DNA of 22,219 nucleotides from Oribacterium sp. UBA3737 (GCA_002371295.1 DFGZ01000088.1:1-22219), one strand, 5' to 3'; shown: positions 6,593 through 13,602, counted from the first letter of the stretch. The notes: generated from the letters alone by a model not told the origin. A program made the numbers and translations.

Positions 6593-7759
6593 ATGAAATA
6601 TGAAATTGTAAAAACCAGCGGTCGTGCCAAGTCGGCGCATATGGAGACTGTACATGGTACTATTGAAACACCCGTATTTATGAACGTAGGTACGGTTGCT
6701 GCCATAAAGGGCGGCGTGTCAACAGACGATCTCAGAAACATTGGTACTCAGGTGGAGCTGTCCAATACTTATCACCTTCATGTAAGAACAGGAGATCCAC
6801 TTATCAGGAAATTCGGAGGACTTCATAAGTTCATGAACTGGGATAGACCGATTCTTACAGATTCAGGAGGATTTCAGGTTTTCTCTCTGGCAGGGACGGG
6901 TCGTAAGATAAAGGAAGAAGGTGTTTACTTCCAGAGCCATATTGATGGAAGAAAGATCTTTATGGGGCCTGAGGAGTCTATGCAGATACAGTCAAATCTA
7001 GGATCCACCATAGCGATGGCATTTGATGAGTGTCCTCCGGCTCTCGCTGACAGAGAATATATCATTCCTTCAGTAGAGAGAACTACCAGATGGCTTGAAA
7101 GATGTAAGAAGGAAATGGCAAGACTTAACAGCCTTCCGGATACAGTGAATAAAGAGCAGCTTCTTTTCGGTATCAATCAGGGCGGAATATTTGATGATAT
7201 TCGTATCAGCCATGCCGAGACTATCAGCAGTATGGATCTGGACGGATATGCTGTAGGAGGACTTGCTGTAGGTGAGACTCATGAGCAGATGTATCATGTA
7301 CTTGATGAAGTGGTGCCTCACCTTCCCAAGAACAAGCCGACATATCTTATGGGTGTAGGAACTCCTGCCAACATTATAGAGGCTGTAGACAGGGGCATAG
7401 ATTTCTTTGACTGTGTTTACCCTTCAAGAAACGGAAGACATGGACATGTCTATACCCATAAGGGAAAGATGAATCTTTTCAATCAGAAATATGAGCTTGA
7501 TGAAAGACCTATAGAGGAGGGCTGTATGTGCCCTGTCTGTGCAGGACAGAAGAGAGCCGACGGTACATATACCGGAGGATACAGCAGAGCATATATCCGT
7601 CATCTTCTGAAGGCAAAGGAAATACTCGGAATGAGAATGTGCGTACTTCATAATCTGTATTTCTATAATCACCTTACCGAGGAGATCCGGGGAGCTATCA
7701 GGGGCGGAAGCTGGGATGAGTGGAAGACAAAGGCCCTTTCCGATCTCGGTACCTATTAA
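6593..7759 (+). CDS. tgt: Queuine/preQ1 tRNA-guanine transglycosylase
   Basis: A 388-residue enzyme that exchanges guanine-34 of GUN-anticodon tRNAs for the queuosine precursor preQ1. Visible landmarks are the TIM-barrel motif LTDSGGFQVFSL (D90, general acid/base), the nucleophile in DFFDCVYPSRNGRHGH (D273) and the zinc site C311, C313, C316 and H353 (CMCPVC ... HNLYF). Between the third cysteine and SRAYIRHL there is an Ala-Gly-rich insertion of about 11 residues compared with the Zymomonas enzyme as remembered. ATG 6593 is preferred: AGAGG (6580-6584) lies 8 bases upstream, whereas an in-frame TTG at 6563 has no binding site. No clear promoter could be assigned. The gene is convergent with coaX. 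Confidence 0.95.
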   Translation: MKYEIVKTSGRAKSAHMETVHGTIETPVFMNVGTVAAIKGGVSTDDLRNIGTQVELSNTYHLHVRTGDPLIRKFGGLHKFMNWDRPILTDSGGFQVFSLAGTGRKIKEEGVYFQSHIDGRKIFMGPEESMQIQSNLGSTIAMAFDECPPALADREYIIPSVERTTRWLERCKKEMARLNSLPDTVNKEQLLFGINQGGIFDDIRISHAETISSMDLDGYAVGGLAVGETHEQMYHVLDEVVPHLPKNKPTYLMGVGTPANIIEAVDRGIDFFDCVYPSRNGRHGHVYTHKGKMNLFNQKYELDERPIEEGCMCPVCAGQKRADGTYTGGYSRAYIRHLLKAKEILGMRMCVLHNLYFYNHLTEEIRGAIRGGSWDEWKTKALSDLGTY

Positions 7760-7857
7760 GAGTGGAAGAATAAAAGCTAAGATACATGAAGCTTTAATGG
7801 ATGTCGGAATGGAGCGTGTGTTTAAAATGTAATCCTCCCGGCTGGTATAAACAGTAT

Positions 7858-7907
7858 AAAAACCGGATACTATATAGGGACTGTCCTTATATAGCATCCG
7901 GTTTTTT
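7858..7907. terminator. Bidirectional terminator between tgt and coaX
   Basis: A long interrupted stem: AACCGGAT (7861-7868) with ATCCGGTT (7896-7903), CTATATA (7870-7876) with TATATAG (7888-7894), and GGA-CTG-TCC at the tip. An A-run precedes the stem and six Ts follow it, so it has a U-tract on both strands and would serve the two convergent genes. Confidence 0.9.
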
Positions 7908-7941
7908 AGATCCTAAGCTTCATGAAAATGCCTGAGGCGTA

Positions 7942-8727
7942 TCATTTCTTTCTTTTATCCTGATTCTGACACCAGATATACCACAGCCCTTTCAGGAGGA
8001 GATCTTCGTCTAAAATGATCTTATGTTTTGTGTACCTGGTAATGACATGAGCTATGCCGCCTGTGGCTATGATGGTAGGAGATGTGTTATTCAGTTCCTT
8101 TGCGAACCTGTCCAGAACGCCGTCAAGGGCACCGGCAGAGCCGTATATGATGCCTGCCTTCATGGCGTCAATGGTCTGAGTACAGATTATTTTCTTCGGG
8201 GCAGCCACATCTATGGAAGGGAGAAGGGATGTACCTGAAGTCAGGGCATCCATTGAAAGATTAACTCCCGGCATGATGACTCCGCCTATGTAGGTCCCCT
8301 CTTTATTTACCACAGTAACGGTGGTGGCGGTTCCCATGTTAATGATTATGGCGGGAAGATCATAAAGATGCTTTGCACCTACGGCAGCGCAAACCAGGTT
8401 GGAAGCAATGGTCCCCGGATCATCAATCTGTATCCGTATACCTGATTTTACACCTGCCCCCACCAGAATTGCATTCTTTCCGGTGACAAGCTTCAATGCG
8501 CCTGTGAGAACATCAGAAAGGGGAGGGACAACGCAGGAAATGATGACACCATCCACGGGGGCATCCTTAAGATGGGTGAGACTGAGGATCCGATCAATGT
8601 CTGATGCGTATTCATGCATGGTCTTTTTCCGGTTAGTCTCAAGCCGGATTACAGGATCGATGACCTTTCCGTTGTCTATACATCCGATTTTTGTGTGAGT
8701 GTTACCGCAATCTACAGCTAAAATCAT
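7942..8727 (-). CDS. coaX: Type III pantothenate kinase
   Basis: A 261-residue CoaX-family kinase that phosphorylates pantothenate in the first step of coenzyme A synthesis. The N-terminal phosphate motif is MILAVDCGNTHTKIG (D6, G8-N9-T10). Further family blocks are GVKSGIRIQIDDPGTIASN, INMGTATTVTVV and GGVIMPGVNLSMDALTSGTS, followed by a typical TIDAMKAGIIYG. CoaX is the ASKHA-fold type, not feedback-inhibited by CoA and usually dependent on a monovalent cation; these traits are family knowledge. The ATG on the minus strand follows a GGGGGAA binding site. It appears to be a single-gene transcript with its own promoter. Length matches the family. Confidence 0.95.
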   Translation of the reverse strand: MILAVDCGNTHTKIGCIDNGKVIDPVIRLETNRKKTMHEYASDIDRILSLTHLKDAPVDGVIISCVVPPLSDVLTGALKLVTGKNAILVGAGVKSGIRIQIDDPGTIASNLVCAAVGAKHLYDLPAIIINMGTATTVTVVNKEGTYIGGVIMPGVNLSMDALTSGTSLLPSIDVAAPKKIICTQTIDAMKAGIIYGSAGALDGVLDRFAKELNNTSPTIIATGGIAHVITRYTKHKIILDEDLLLKGLWYIWCQNQDKRKK

Positions 8728-8761
8728 AGAGTTCCCCCAAAAGCATTAAAAACATAATAAG

Positions 8762-8790
8762 AATATAACGCAACACAGGTTACAATGCAA
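8762..8790 (-). promoter_or_regulatory. Sigma-A promoter for coaX
   Basis: On the minus strand, TTGCAT (8785-8790) is separated by 17 bases from TATATT (8762-8767), with transcription expected to start near 8755. The same two hexamers with the same spacer recur at the pyr leader promoter. Confidence 0.7.
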
Positions 8791-8849
8791 AAGAATATAC
8801 AAATTTATGAAAAAATGATTTTTTTAAGATTTAAGCCACGTAATAAGGT

Positions 8850-8878
8850 TTGAAGATGAATAAAAATTATGTTATCAT
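8850..8878 (+). promoter_or_regulatory. Putative promoter for the AraC-hicB unit
   Basis: TTGAAG (8850-8855), a 17-base spacer and TATCAT (8873-8878). An isolated TATAAT at 8888-8893 is an alternative -10 without a good -35. Either way one ATCATGACAT repeat overlaps the -10 to +1 region. Confidence 0.45.
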
Positions 8879-8958
8879 GACATTAAGTATAATTCCCTGC
8901 TCGAATTGTCTTTTTATGAAAGCGGGAGGAAGAAATCATGACATATTACGATGTCATG
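8874..8958. promoter_or_regulatory. Repeated ATCATGACAT motif, candidate operator
   Basis: ATCATGACAT occurs exactly at 8874-8883 and 8935-8944, 61 bp apart (about six helical turns). The second copy is also the left arm of an inverted repeat: CATGACAT (8937-8944), six bases, then ATGTCATG (8951-8958). One site overlaps the promoter and the other the leader start codon, a layout suited to autoregulation by the AraC-type product; binding is inferred. Confidence 0.5.
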
Positions 8959-9006
8959 CGGCAGTTGGTTTTGAATTGGAGAAGTGATGGCGGCAATACT
9001 CTATGA
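8938..9006 (+). CDS. Short leader ORF overlapping the AraC-type gene
   Basis: A 22-codon ORF reading MTYYDVMRQLVLNWRSDGGN then TL, with the best ribosome binding site of the region (GGGAGGA, 8924-8930, 7 bases before ATG). It ends at TGA 9004-9006, inside the AraC-type gene but in another frame, so its ribosomes cross the start region of that gene. It may couple translation of the two. The binding site could be partly masked by a stem of CCC(T)GCT (8895-8901) with AGCGGG (8921-8926). No homology is recognised and translation is unproven. Confidence 0.4.
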   Translation: MTYYDVMRQLVLNWRSDGGNTL

Positions 9007-9874
9007 GTCGCTCAACAGCCAGGAAGAGAAGCTGGACGTAGGTCTGGACTGGCATGATGAGCCGGAGATCATTTATTTTAAAAACGGGCATTATAAACTG
9101 ATGCTGAATCTAAAAGAATATGACATCACAGACGAGTGCTTTTGCATTGTGAATGCGGGTGTTATCCGTAAGCTGGAATCTCTGGATGAAAAGGGTGTTG
9201 AGTATTCCATTAAACTGGATCTAAATGAACTGTGTTTCCAAAAAGAAACAGATCCCGTAAACGAAGCCTTGCTATATCCTTTAAAGAACGGTACTATAAA
9301 ATTCTCCGAATTCATCACCGTATCGGATTTTGGATTCCTTCAGATACTTAGATCCTTCAACGACATGGTGCGGAGATATCGTGAATTCGGAACAAAAGGC
9401 ACCACGGATACGGTAAGCGTGCGCAAGTTTGTACTTGAGTCGGTTTCCGACCAGCTCATGGTGAAGGCTGACCTTCTCCACATCATTGCTCTCATTGATT
9501 CCTTTGGCATGGTTCAGGACAAGGAAGATGTTGATGCAGAGAAGCAGGTGAGGGCTATTAAGGATTCCATAAATTACATACGTGAGCATTATAAGGAAAA
9601 GCTGTATATTCGAAATCTGTCAGAGCTGACAGGACTTAATGAGCAGTATTTTATAAGATTTTTCGGAAGTGTCACAGGCGTTTCACCTCTGGATTACATC
9701 AACAGGTACAGGGTTGAGCAGGCTTCCAGACTTCTCAGAGATACTGATACTCATGTATATGAAATTGCTGAAGAGTGTGGTTTCCACAACATAGGAAACT
9801 TCATTAAGATTTTCCGATCCGTAACAGGTGAGACACCCCATAAGTTCCGTAAACAGTTCGGCAAGGAGGATTGA
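8987..9874 (+). CDS. AraC-family transcriptional regulator
   Basis: A 295-residue regulator. The N-terminal half (about 20-110) looks like a divergent cupin sensing domain (GLDWHDEPEIIYFKNGHYKL). The C-terminal 100 residues are a standard AraC double helix-turn-helix: AIKDSINYIREHYKEKLYIR, LSELTGLNEQYFIRFFGSVTG, then YEIAEECGFHNIGNFIKIFR and TGETPHKFRKQFG. ATG 8987 is 5 bases after GGAG (8978-8981); GTG 8984 directly before it is an alternative. A 22-codon leader ORF overlaps the start, and repeated ATCATGACAT sites lie upstream. A HicB-like gene begins 8 bases after its stop, so the two are probably cotranscribed. The effector and targets cannot be told from the sequence. Confidence 0.93.
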   Translation: MAAILYESLNSQEEKLDVGLDWHDEPEIIYFKNGHYKLMLNLKEYDITDECFCIVNAGVIRKLESLDEKGVEYSIKLDLNELCFQKETDPVNEALLYPLKNGTIKFSEFITVSDFGFLQILRSFNDMVRRYREFGTKGTTDTVSVRKFVLESVSDQLMVKADLLHIIALIDSFGMVQDKEDVDAEKQVRAIKDSINYIREHYKEKLYIRNLSELTGLNEQYFIRFFGSVTGVSPLDYINRYRVEQASRLLRDTDTHVYEIAEECGFHNIGNFIKIFRSVTGETPHKFRKQFGKED

Positions 9875-9882
9875 TTTAAGGT

Positions 9883-10155
9883 ATGACATTTTATTACCCT
9901 GCAAAAATAAAGAAAAAACCAGACGGAAACTACAGAGTGGATTATTTTGATCTTGACCAGTGCTACGGCGAAGGCCCGACAGAGGAGGAGGCTCTCGCTG
10001 ATGCCAGAGCCAATGCTATCGACTGGATACAGCTTGAGCTTAGTGATACAAACGATCTGCCTGCAGTCACACATAAGGACGATATAGTTCTCGAAAAGGA
10101 TGAACGTTTCGTAGAGATGATGATCATTATGCCACGAGAGGGATGGGACGAATAA
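9883..10155 (+). CDS. HicB-like protein without a HicA partner
   Basis: A 90-residue protein with the HicB fold signature: YYPAKIKKKPDGNYRVDYFD, then LDQCYGEGPTEEEALADARANAIDWI. In toxin-antitoxin pairs HicB neutralises the mRNA interferase HicA, but no HicA-like ORF is present on either side. The remaining 30 residues are acidic and show no helix-turn-helix or ribbon-helix-helix, so it lacks the DNA-binding domain of many HicB antitoxins. It follows the AraC-type gene by 8 bases with a weak TAAGG site, suggesting translational coupling. Its last codons and stop lie inside a 50-bp perfect palindrome. Solitary HicB-like proteins are widespread and of unknown function; an antitoxin role is not supported here. 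Confidence 0.8.
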   Translation: MTFYYPAKIKKKPDGNYRVDYFDLDQCYGEGPTEEEALADARANAIDWIQLELSDTNDLPAVTHKDDIVLEKDERFVEMMIIMPREGWDE

Positions 10156-10192
10156 AAGAGTTTGCGTACGCAAACTCTTTTATTCGTCCCAT
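10143..10192. terminator. 50-bp perfect palindrome forming a bidirectional terminator
   Basis: Bases 10143-10167 are the exact reverse complement of 10168-10192, with no central loop. The inner part, GAGTTTGC-GTAC-GCAAACTC flanked by AAAA and TTTT, is a classical bidirectional terminator. The palindrome extends 9 more bases outward on each side, past the HicB stop codon (10153-10155) into its last codons, which a terminator does not require. Confidence 0.85.
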
Positions 10193-10214
10193 AAGGGAAA
10201 CTGTTCATTCACAC

Positions 10215-10243
10215 TTGCATGATTCAACACCATGTGCTATATT
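10215..10243 (+). promoter_or_regulatory. Promoter of the pyr leader and operon
   Basis: TTGCAT (10215-10220), exactly 17 bases, then TATATT (10238-10243) preceded by the extended -10 TGC. Transcription should start near 10250, about 30 bases before the leader ORF. It is the only good promoter found between hicB and pyrK. Confidence 0.75.
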
Positions 10244-10280
10244 ATCTCGGAACTTGGAGACGGTACATGTAGGAGGATAT

Positions 10281-10478
10281 ATGTTCACTCTTATTGAAAA
10301 TGCACTTGATATGAAAGGCAGCGGCGTAAAGGGTCGAGGTATTTTCATTTCCGCATTTTATATTCCGTTTTTATGGTTCAGAAATATCATAATTGCAAAT
10401 AGTAAGGCTGCCGTTTATGACATGAACGGTTTGTTTAATATTCCAGACTTAACAAATGTGTTTTTTACATTTGTCTGA
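10281..10478 (+). CDS. Putative pyr leader peptide (65 aa)
   Basis: An ORF of 65 codons with a strong binding site, AGGAGG (10271-10276), four bases before ATG. The product begins MFTLIENALDMKGSGVKGRG, has a hydrophobic aromatic stretch (IFISAFYIPFLWFRNIIIA, residues 21-39) and ends LTNVFFTFV. No homology is recognised. The mRNA has U-rich tracts at about 10339-10376 and 10431-10466. Its stop (10476-10478) falls in the right arm of the terminator at 10443-10491, so a ribosome finishing it would cover that stem. This matches the layout of the enterobacterial pyrBI leader, where low UTP slows polymerase and lets the ribosome block termination. A small membrane protein is the alternative reading. 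Confidence 0.55.
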   Translation: MFTLIENALDMKGSGVKGRGIFISAFYIPFLWFRNIIIANSKAAVYDMNGLFNIPDLTNVFFTFV

Positions 10479-10491
10479 GGCTGGTTTTTTT
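10443..10491 (+). terminator. Attenuator terminator upstream of pyrK
   Basis: Inner stem ACAAATGT (10452-10459) with ACATTTGT (10467-10474); outer CCAG (10443-10446) with CTGG (10481-10484); seven Ts follow (10485-10491). A competing pairing uses CAGAC (10444-10448) with GTCTG (10473-10477). Six Ts also fill the loop. It lies about 95 bases before pyrK, so the operon must be transcribed through it from the only visible promoter. Confidence 0.72.
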
Positions 10492-10586
10492 ATGCCCAAA
10501 AAAGAAAAAGTCAGGAGATTAGTGTGAAATATCACTTTTCATAACTATTTGTGCTGTCCCAAGGAGGCGGCGGAACGGAGATTTAA

Positions 10587-11309
10587 ATGAAAGATGTTGA
10601 GTTCAAGATACTGACCAATGAACCCCTTACAGGGGACATCTTCAGGATGACATTGGACGGTGACACAAGCGATATCAGGAGACCGGGGCAGTTTGTGGAG
10701 ATAGCCATTCCGGGAAGATATCTGAGACGCCCCATATCTGTATGTGACTGGTCAGACAACAGGCTTACACTTATTTACAAGGTGGTGGGTGAAGGAACTG
10801 AGGATTTAAGCTACATGGAACCGGGAGATTACATTAGCGCTCTCACGGGTCTTGGAAATGGCTATGATCTTAAGAAGATTCCGAAGAATCCTGTCATTGC
10901 CGGCGGCGGAGTGGGAGTTCCTCCCATGTATGCTCTTGCAAAGGAGCTTAAAAAGACGGGAATCACACCTTATGTGGCTCTTGGCTTCAATACAAAGGAT
11001 GATGTTTTCTACGAGGCAGAGTTCAAGACTCTGGGTGTTCCTGTAAATGTTGCGACAGTAGACGGAAGCTACGGCGCAAAGGGCTTCGTCACAGACATTA
11101 TCGGGGATCATGACTATGCTCTTTGCTGCGGTCCTGAGCCTATGCTCAAGGCAGTTTACGATGTGGTAAAGGACGGACAGTTCAGCTTTGAAGCAAGAAT
11201 GGGCTGCGGCTTCGGTGCCTGCATGGGCTGCAGCAAGAAGACAAAGACTGGCTTTAAGAGAGTATGCAAGGACGGACCTATATTTATGATGGAGGAGATA
11301 GCATGGTAG
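10587..11309 (+). CDS. pyrK: Dihydroorotate dehydrogenase electron-transfer subunit
   Basis: A 240-residue PyrK, the FAD and [2Fe-2S] subunit that passes electrons from the PyrD flavin to NAD+. The N-terminal beta-barrel carries the FAD motif RRPIS (47-51); the nucleotide domain has VIAGGGVGVPPMYALAKEL. The C-terminal iron-sulfur ligands are C207, C212, C215 and C227 in CGFGACMGC ... VCKDGP. GGAG (10577-10580) lies 6 bases before ATG; a stronger AAGGAGG (10561-10567) further up has no suitable start codon. The 95 bases between the attenuator and this gene hold only a weak GTGA-TCAC hairpin (10524-10535) and an 11-codon ATG ORF at 10492 without a binding site. It is the first gene of the pyr operon and overlaps pyrD. 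Confidence 0.95.
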   Translation: MKDVEFKILTNEPLTGDIFRMTLDGDTSDIRRPGQFVEIAIPGRYLRRPISVCDWSDNRLTLIYKVVGEGTEDLSYMEPGDYISALTGLGNGYDLKKIPKNPVIAGGGVGVPPMYALAKELKKTGITPYVALGFNTKDDVFYEAEFKTLGVPVNVATVDGSYGAKGFVTDIIGDHDYALCCGPEPMLKAVYDVVKDGQFSFEARMGCGFGACMGCSKKTKTGFKRVCKDGPIFMMEEIAW

Positions 11310-12214
11310 ACATCACAACGGAACTTTCCGGAATAAAGCTCAGTAATCCTGTGATTCCGGCTTCCGGTACCTTCGGATTCGGAAAGGAATACAGGGATCT
11401 TTACGATCTTAATATCTTAGGTTCCATTTCCTTCAAGGGAACCACAGTGGAGGAGCGTTACGGAAACGAGCTTCCCAGAATCGCAGAGTGTTATCAGGGC
11501 ATGATAAATTCAGTGGGACTTCAGAATCTGGGTATGGATGCTGTTATAAGCAAGGAAATACCTGAACTTGCCAAGGTTTATCACAAGCCTCTCATCGCGA
11601 ATATCTCAGGCTTCAGTATTCCTGAATATGTGAAGCTTGCGGAAGCCATGAGCGAGGTCAAAGAGGTAGGCATACTTGAGGTCAATGTCTCCTGCCCGAA
11701 CGTTCACGGCGGAGGAATGGCCTTCGGCACCAGCGCTCTAAATGTGGCTGAGGTCACAAGAGAGGTGAAGAAGGTTGCGAAGAAGCCGGTTTACATAAAA
11801 CTAAGTCCCAATGTTACCGATATAGTTTCCATCGCAAAGGCTGCGGAGGATGCGGGGGCTGACGGTCTTGCGCTCATCAACACACTTCTTGGCATGAGGA
11901 TAGACATTAGACGCCGCCAGCCTGTTATAGCGAATAAGATGGGTGGCTTCTCGGGCCCTGCCATTTTCCCTGTGGCTGTAAGAATGGTATATCAGGTAGG
12001 CAAGGCTGTGAAGATACCTCTTATCGGAATGGGCGGTGTATCAAGCGCAAAGGACGTTGTGGAGATGATGATGGCCGGTGCAAGTGCAGTTGAAGTGGGT
12101 GCCGCAAATCTCGTGGATCCATTTGCATGTAAGAAAATCATTGAAGACCTGCCTGAGCTTCTTCAGGAATTAAAGATAGAAAAGATAACAGACATCATCG
12201 GATGTGTGGAATAA
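11303..12214 (+). CDS. pyrD: Dihydroorotate dehydrogenase, class 1B catalytic subunit
   Basis: A 303-residue FMN enzyme oxidising dihydroorotate to orotate with PyrK as partner. Family marks are SNPVIPASGTFGFGKEY, SFKGTT, and the active-site block EVNVSCPNVHGGGMAFG with the catalytic cysteine C131, then YIKLSPNVTDI, LALINTLLGM, GGFSGPAIFPVAVRMV and IGMGGVSSAKDVVEMMMAGA. The presence of PyrK next to it confirms class 1B. ATG 11303 follows GGAGGAG (11291-11297) and overlaps the pyrK stop by 7 bases, indicating coupled translation; an earlier in-frame ATG at 11264 lies inside pyrK and lacks a site. Confidence 0.96.
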   Translation: MVDITTELSGIKLSNPVIPASGTFGFGKEYRDLYDLNILGSISFKGTTVEERYGNELPRIAECYQGMINSVGLQNLGMDAVISKEIPELAKVYHKPLIANISGFSIPEYVKLAEAMSEVKEVGILEVNVSCPNVHGGGMAFGTSALNVAEVTREVKKVAKKPVYIKLSPNVTDIVSIAKAAEDAGADGLALINTLLGMRIDIRRRQPVIANKMGGFSGPAIFPVAVRMVYQVGKAVKIPLIGMGGVSSAKDVVEMMMAGASAVEVGAANLVDPFACKKIIEDLPELLQELKIEKITDIIGCVE

Positions 12215-12247
12215 AAGAGCCGGGGATACGGCGGAATGGAGATAAAT

Positions 12248-12952
12248 ATGGGAAAAGATGTCATCATAGCACTGGATTTTCCGGGGGCAAAGGAAACCTA
12301 CAGGTTCCTCGATAAGTTCACAGGAAGAAAGCCTTTCGTAAAGATAGGTATGGAGCTTTTCTATGCGGAGGGTCCAAGCATCGTTAAGGAAATAAAAAAC
12401 AGAGGCCACAAGGTATTCCTTGATCTCAAGCTTCACGACATTCCCAACACCGTTAAGGGCGGAATGCAGTCACTCCGTGATCTTTCGGTAGATATGACCA
12501 ACGTTCATGCCTCAGGCGGAATCAAAATGATGAAGGCTGCGGTAGAGGGACTCACCAGAGAGGATGGCACAAGACCTATTCTTATCGCTGTGACACAGCT
12601 CACATCCACATCTCAGGAGACCATGACAGAGGAGCTTCTTATAGATCAGCCTATTGAGGATGTGGTAGTTAAGTATGCTGCCAATGCCAAAGCCGCAGGG
12701 CTTGATGGAGTAGTATGTTCACCACTTGAGGCAGGACGTATCCATGATGAGATTGGTGCGGATTTCATGACAGTGACACCGGGAATCAGATTTGCGGGAG
12801 ATGCAAAGGGAGACCAGTCAAGAATCACAACACCTGAAAAGGCAAAGGAGATAGGCTCCGATTACATAGTTGTAGGCCGTTCCATTACAGCAGCGGAGGA
12901 CCCTGTTGAAGCTTACGAGAGAGCAATGAGAGAATTCGTTAATCAGGAATAA
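12248..12952 (+). CDS. pyrF: Orotidine 5'-phosphate decarboxylase
   Basis: A 234-residue TIM-barrel enzyme converting OMP to UMP, the last step of the pathway. The catalytic tetrad block [12 protein letters not shown] gives D59, K61 and D64; the phosphate-gripper end is VTPGIRF and [10 protein letters not shown]. Length and start IIALDFPG match the shorter Bacillus-type enzyme. ATG 12248 is preferred because GGAG (12238-12241) is 6 bases upstream; the in-frame ATG at 12236 is possible but has a poor site. It is 33 bases after pyrD and 14 before pyrE. Confidence 0.96.
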   Translation: MGKDVIIALDFPGAKETYRFLDKFTGRKPFVKIGMELFYAEGPSIVKEIKNRGHKVFLDLKLHDIPNTVKGGMQSLRDLSVDMTNVHASGGIKMMKAAVEGLTREDGTRPILIAVTQLTSTSQETMTEELLIDQPIEDVVVKYAANAKAAGLDGVVCSPLEAGRIHDEIGADFMTVTPGIRFAGDAKGDQSRITTPEKAKEIGSDYIVVGRSITAAEDPVEAYERAMREFVNQE

Positions 12953-12966
12953 AAAGGAGAGATATT

Positions 12967-13602
12967 ATGGCAACTAAAGAAGAAATCGCAAAGGGACTTT
13001 TATCAATCAAGGCAGTATTTTTAAAGCCGGACGATCCATTCACCTGGGCATCGGGCATCAAATCACCTATCTACTGTGACAACCGTCTGGTTCTCAGTTA
13101 CCCTGAGGTCCGCACTCTTATTGAGGACGCCATCGCTGAGAAGGTTAAGGAGCTTTATCCTGAGGCAGAGGCCCTTGAGGGTACCAGCACAGCGGGAATC
13201 GCTCATGCTGCCATCGCTGCGGACAAGCTGGGACTTCCAATGGGATATGTAAGAGGTTCAGCCAAGGATCACGGCCGTAAGAATCAGATCGAGGGTCGCC
13301 TTGAGAAGGGAGAGAAGGTAGTTGTTATCGAGGATCTCATCTCAACAGGAGGTTCGGTTCTTGATTGTGTAAATCCTCTCCGTGAGGCAGGTGCTGAGGT
13401 TCTCGGTATCATTTCCATCTTCACCTACGGTATGCAGAAGGGTATCGACAGACTGAAGGAGGCAAACATTGAAAATACTTCTCTCTGTGACCTCGACACA
13501 CTTGTAAAGGTTGCGGTTCAGGAGAATTACATCAAGCCGGAGGATGAGGCAAAGCTTCTCAAGTTCCGTGATAACCCGGCTGACGAGTCATGGAGAAACT
13601 GA
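12967..13602 (+). CDS. pyrE: Orotate phosphoribosyltransferase
   Basis: A 211-residue type I PRTase joining orotate and PRPP to give OMP. The PRPP-binding motif [16 protein letters not shown] lies at 118-133, and the flexible catalytic loop [17 protein letters not shown] around 94-110 supplies the lysines expected of the family. [16 protein letters not shown] near the N terminus is the orotate-binding hood. AAGGAG immediately upstream is a strong binding site. The gap to pyrB is 34 bases, carrying the pyrB binding site only. Confidence 0.96.
   Translation: MATKEEIAKGLLSIKAVFLKPDDPFTWASGIKSPIYCDNRLVLSYPEVRTLIEDAIAEKVKELYPEAEALEGTSTAGIAHAAIAADKLGLPMGYVRGSAKDHGRKNQIEGRLEKGEKVVVIEDLISTGGSVLDCVNPLREAGAEVLGIISIFTYGMQKGIDRLKEANIENTSLCDLDTLVKVAVQENYIKPEDEAKLLKFRDNPADESWRN

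Noticed and set aside
7752..7833. Open frame after tgt reading ...KAKIHEALMDVGMERVFKM
   Set aside because: No start codon with a ribosome binding site and no recognised homology; too short to call a remnant.
8916..8990. Second short ORF starting ATG 8916 upstream of the AraC gene
   Set aside because: No Shine-Dalgarno sequence; the overlapping ORF at 8938 has a far better one.
9751..10173. 140-codon antisense ORF over the AraC end, hicB and half the palindrome
   Set aside because: No recognisable domain; lies opposite two genes with family signatures.
10467..10484. PyrR binding loop in the pyr leader
   Set aside because: Only GAGGCU matches the end of the consensus; the upstream half does not, and it forms part of the terminator itself.
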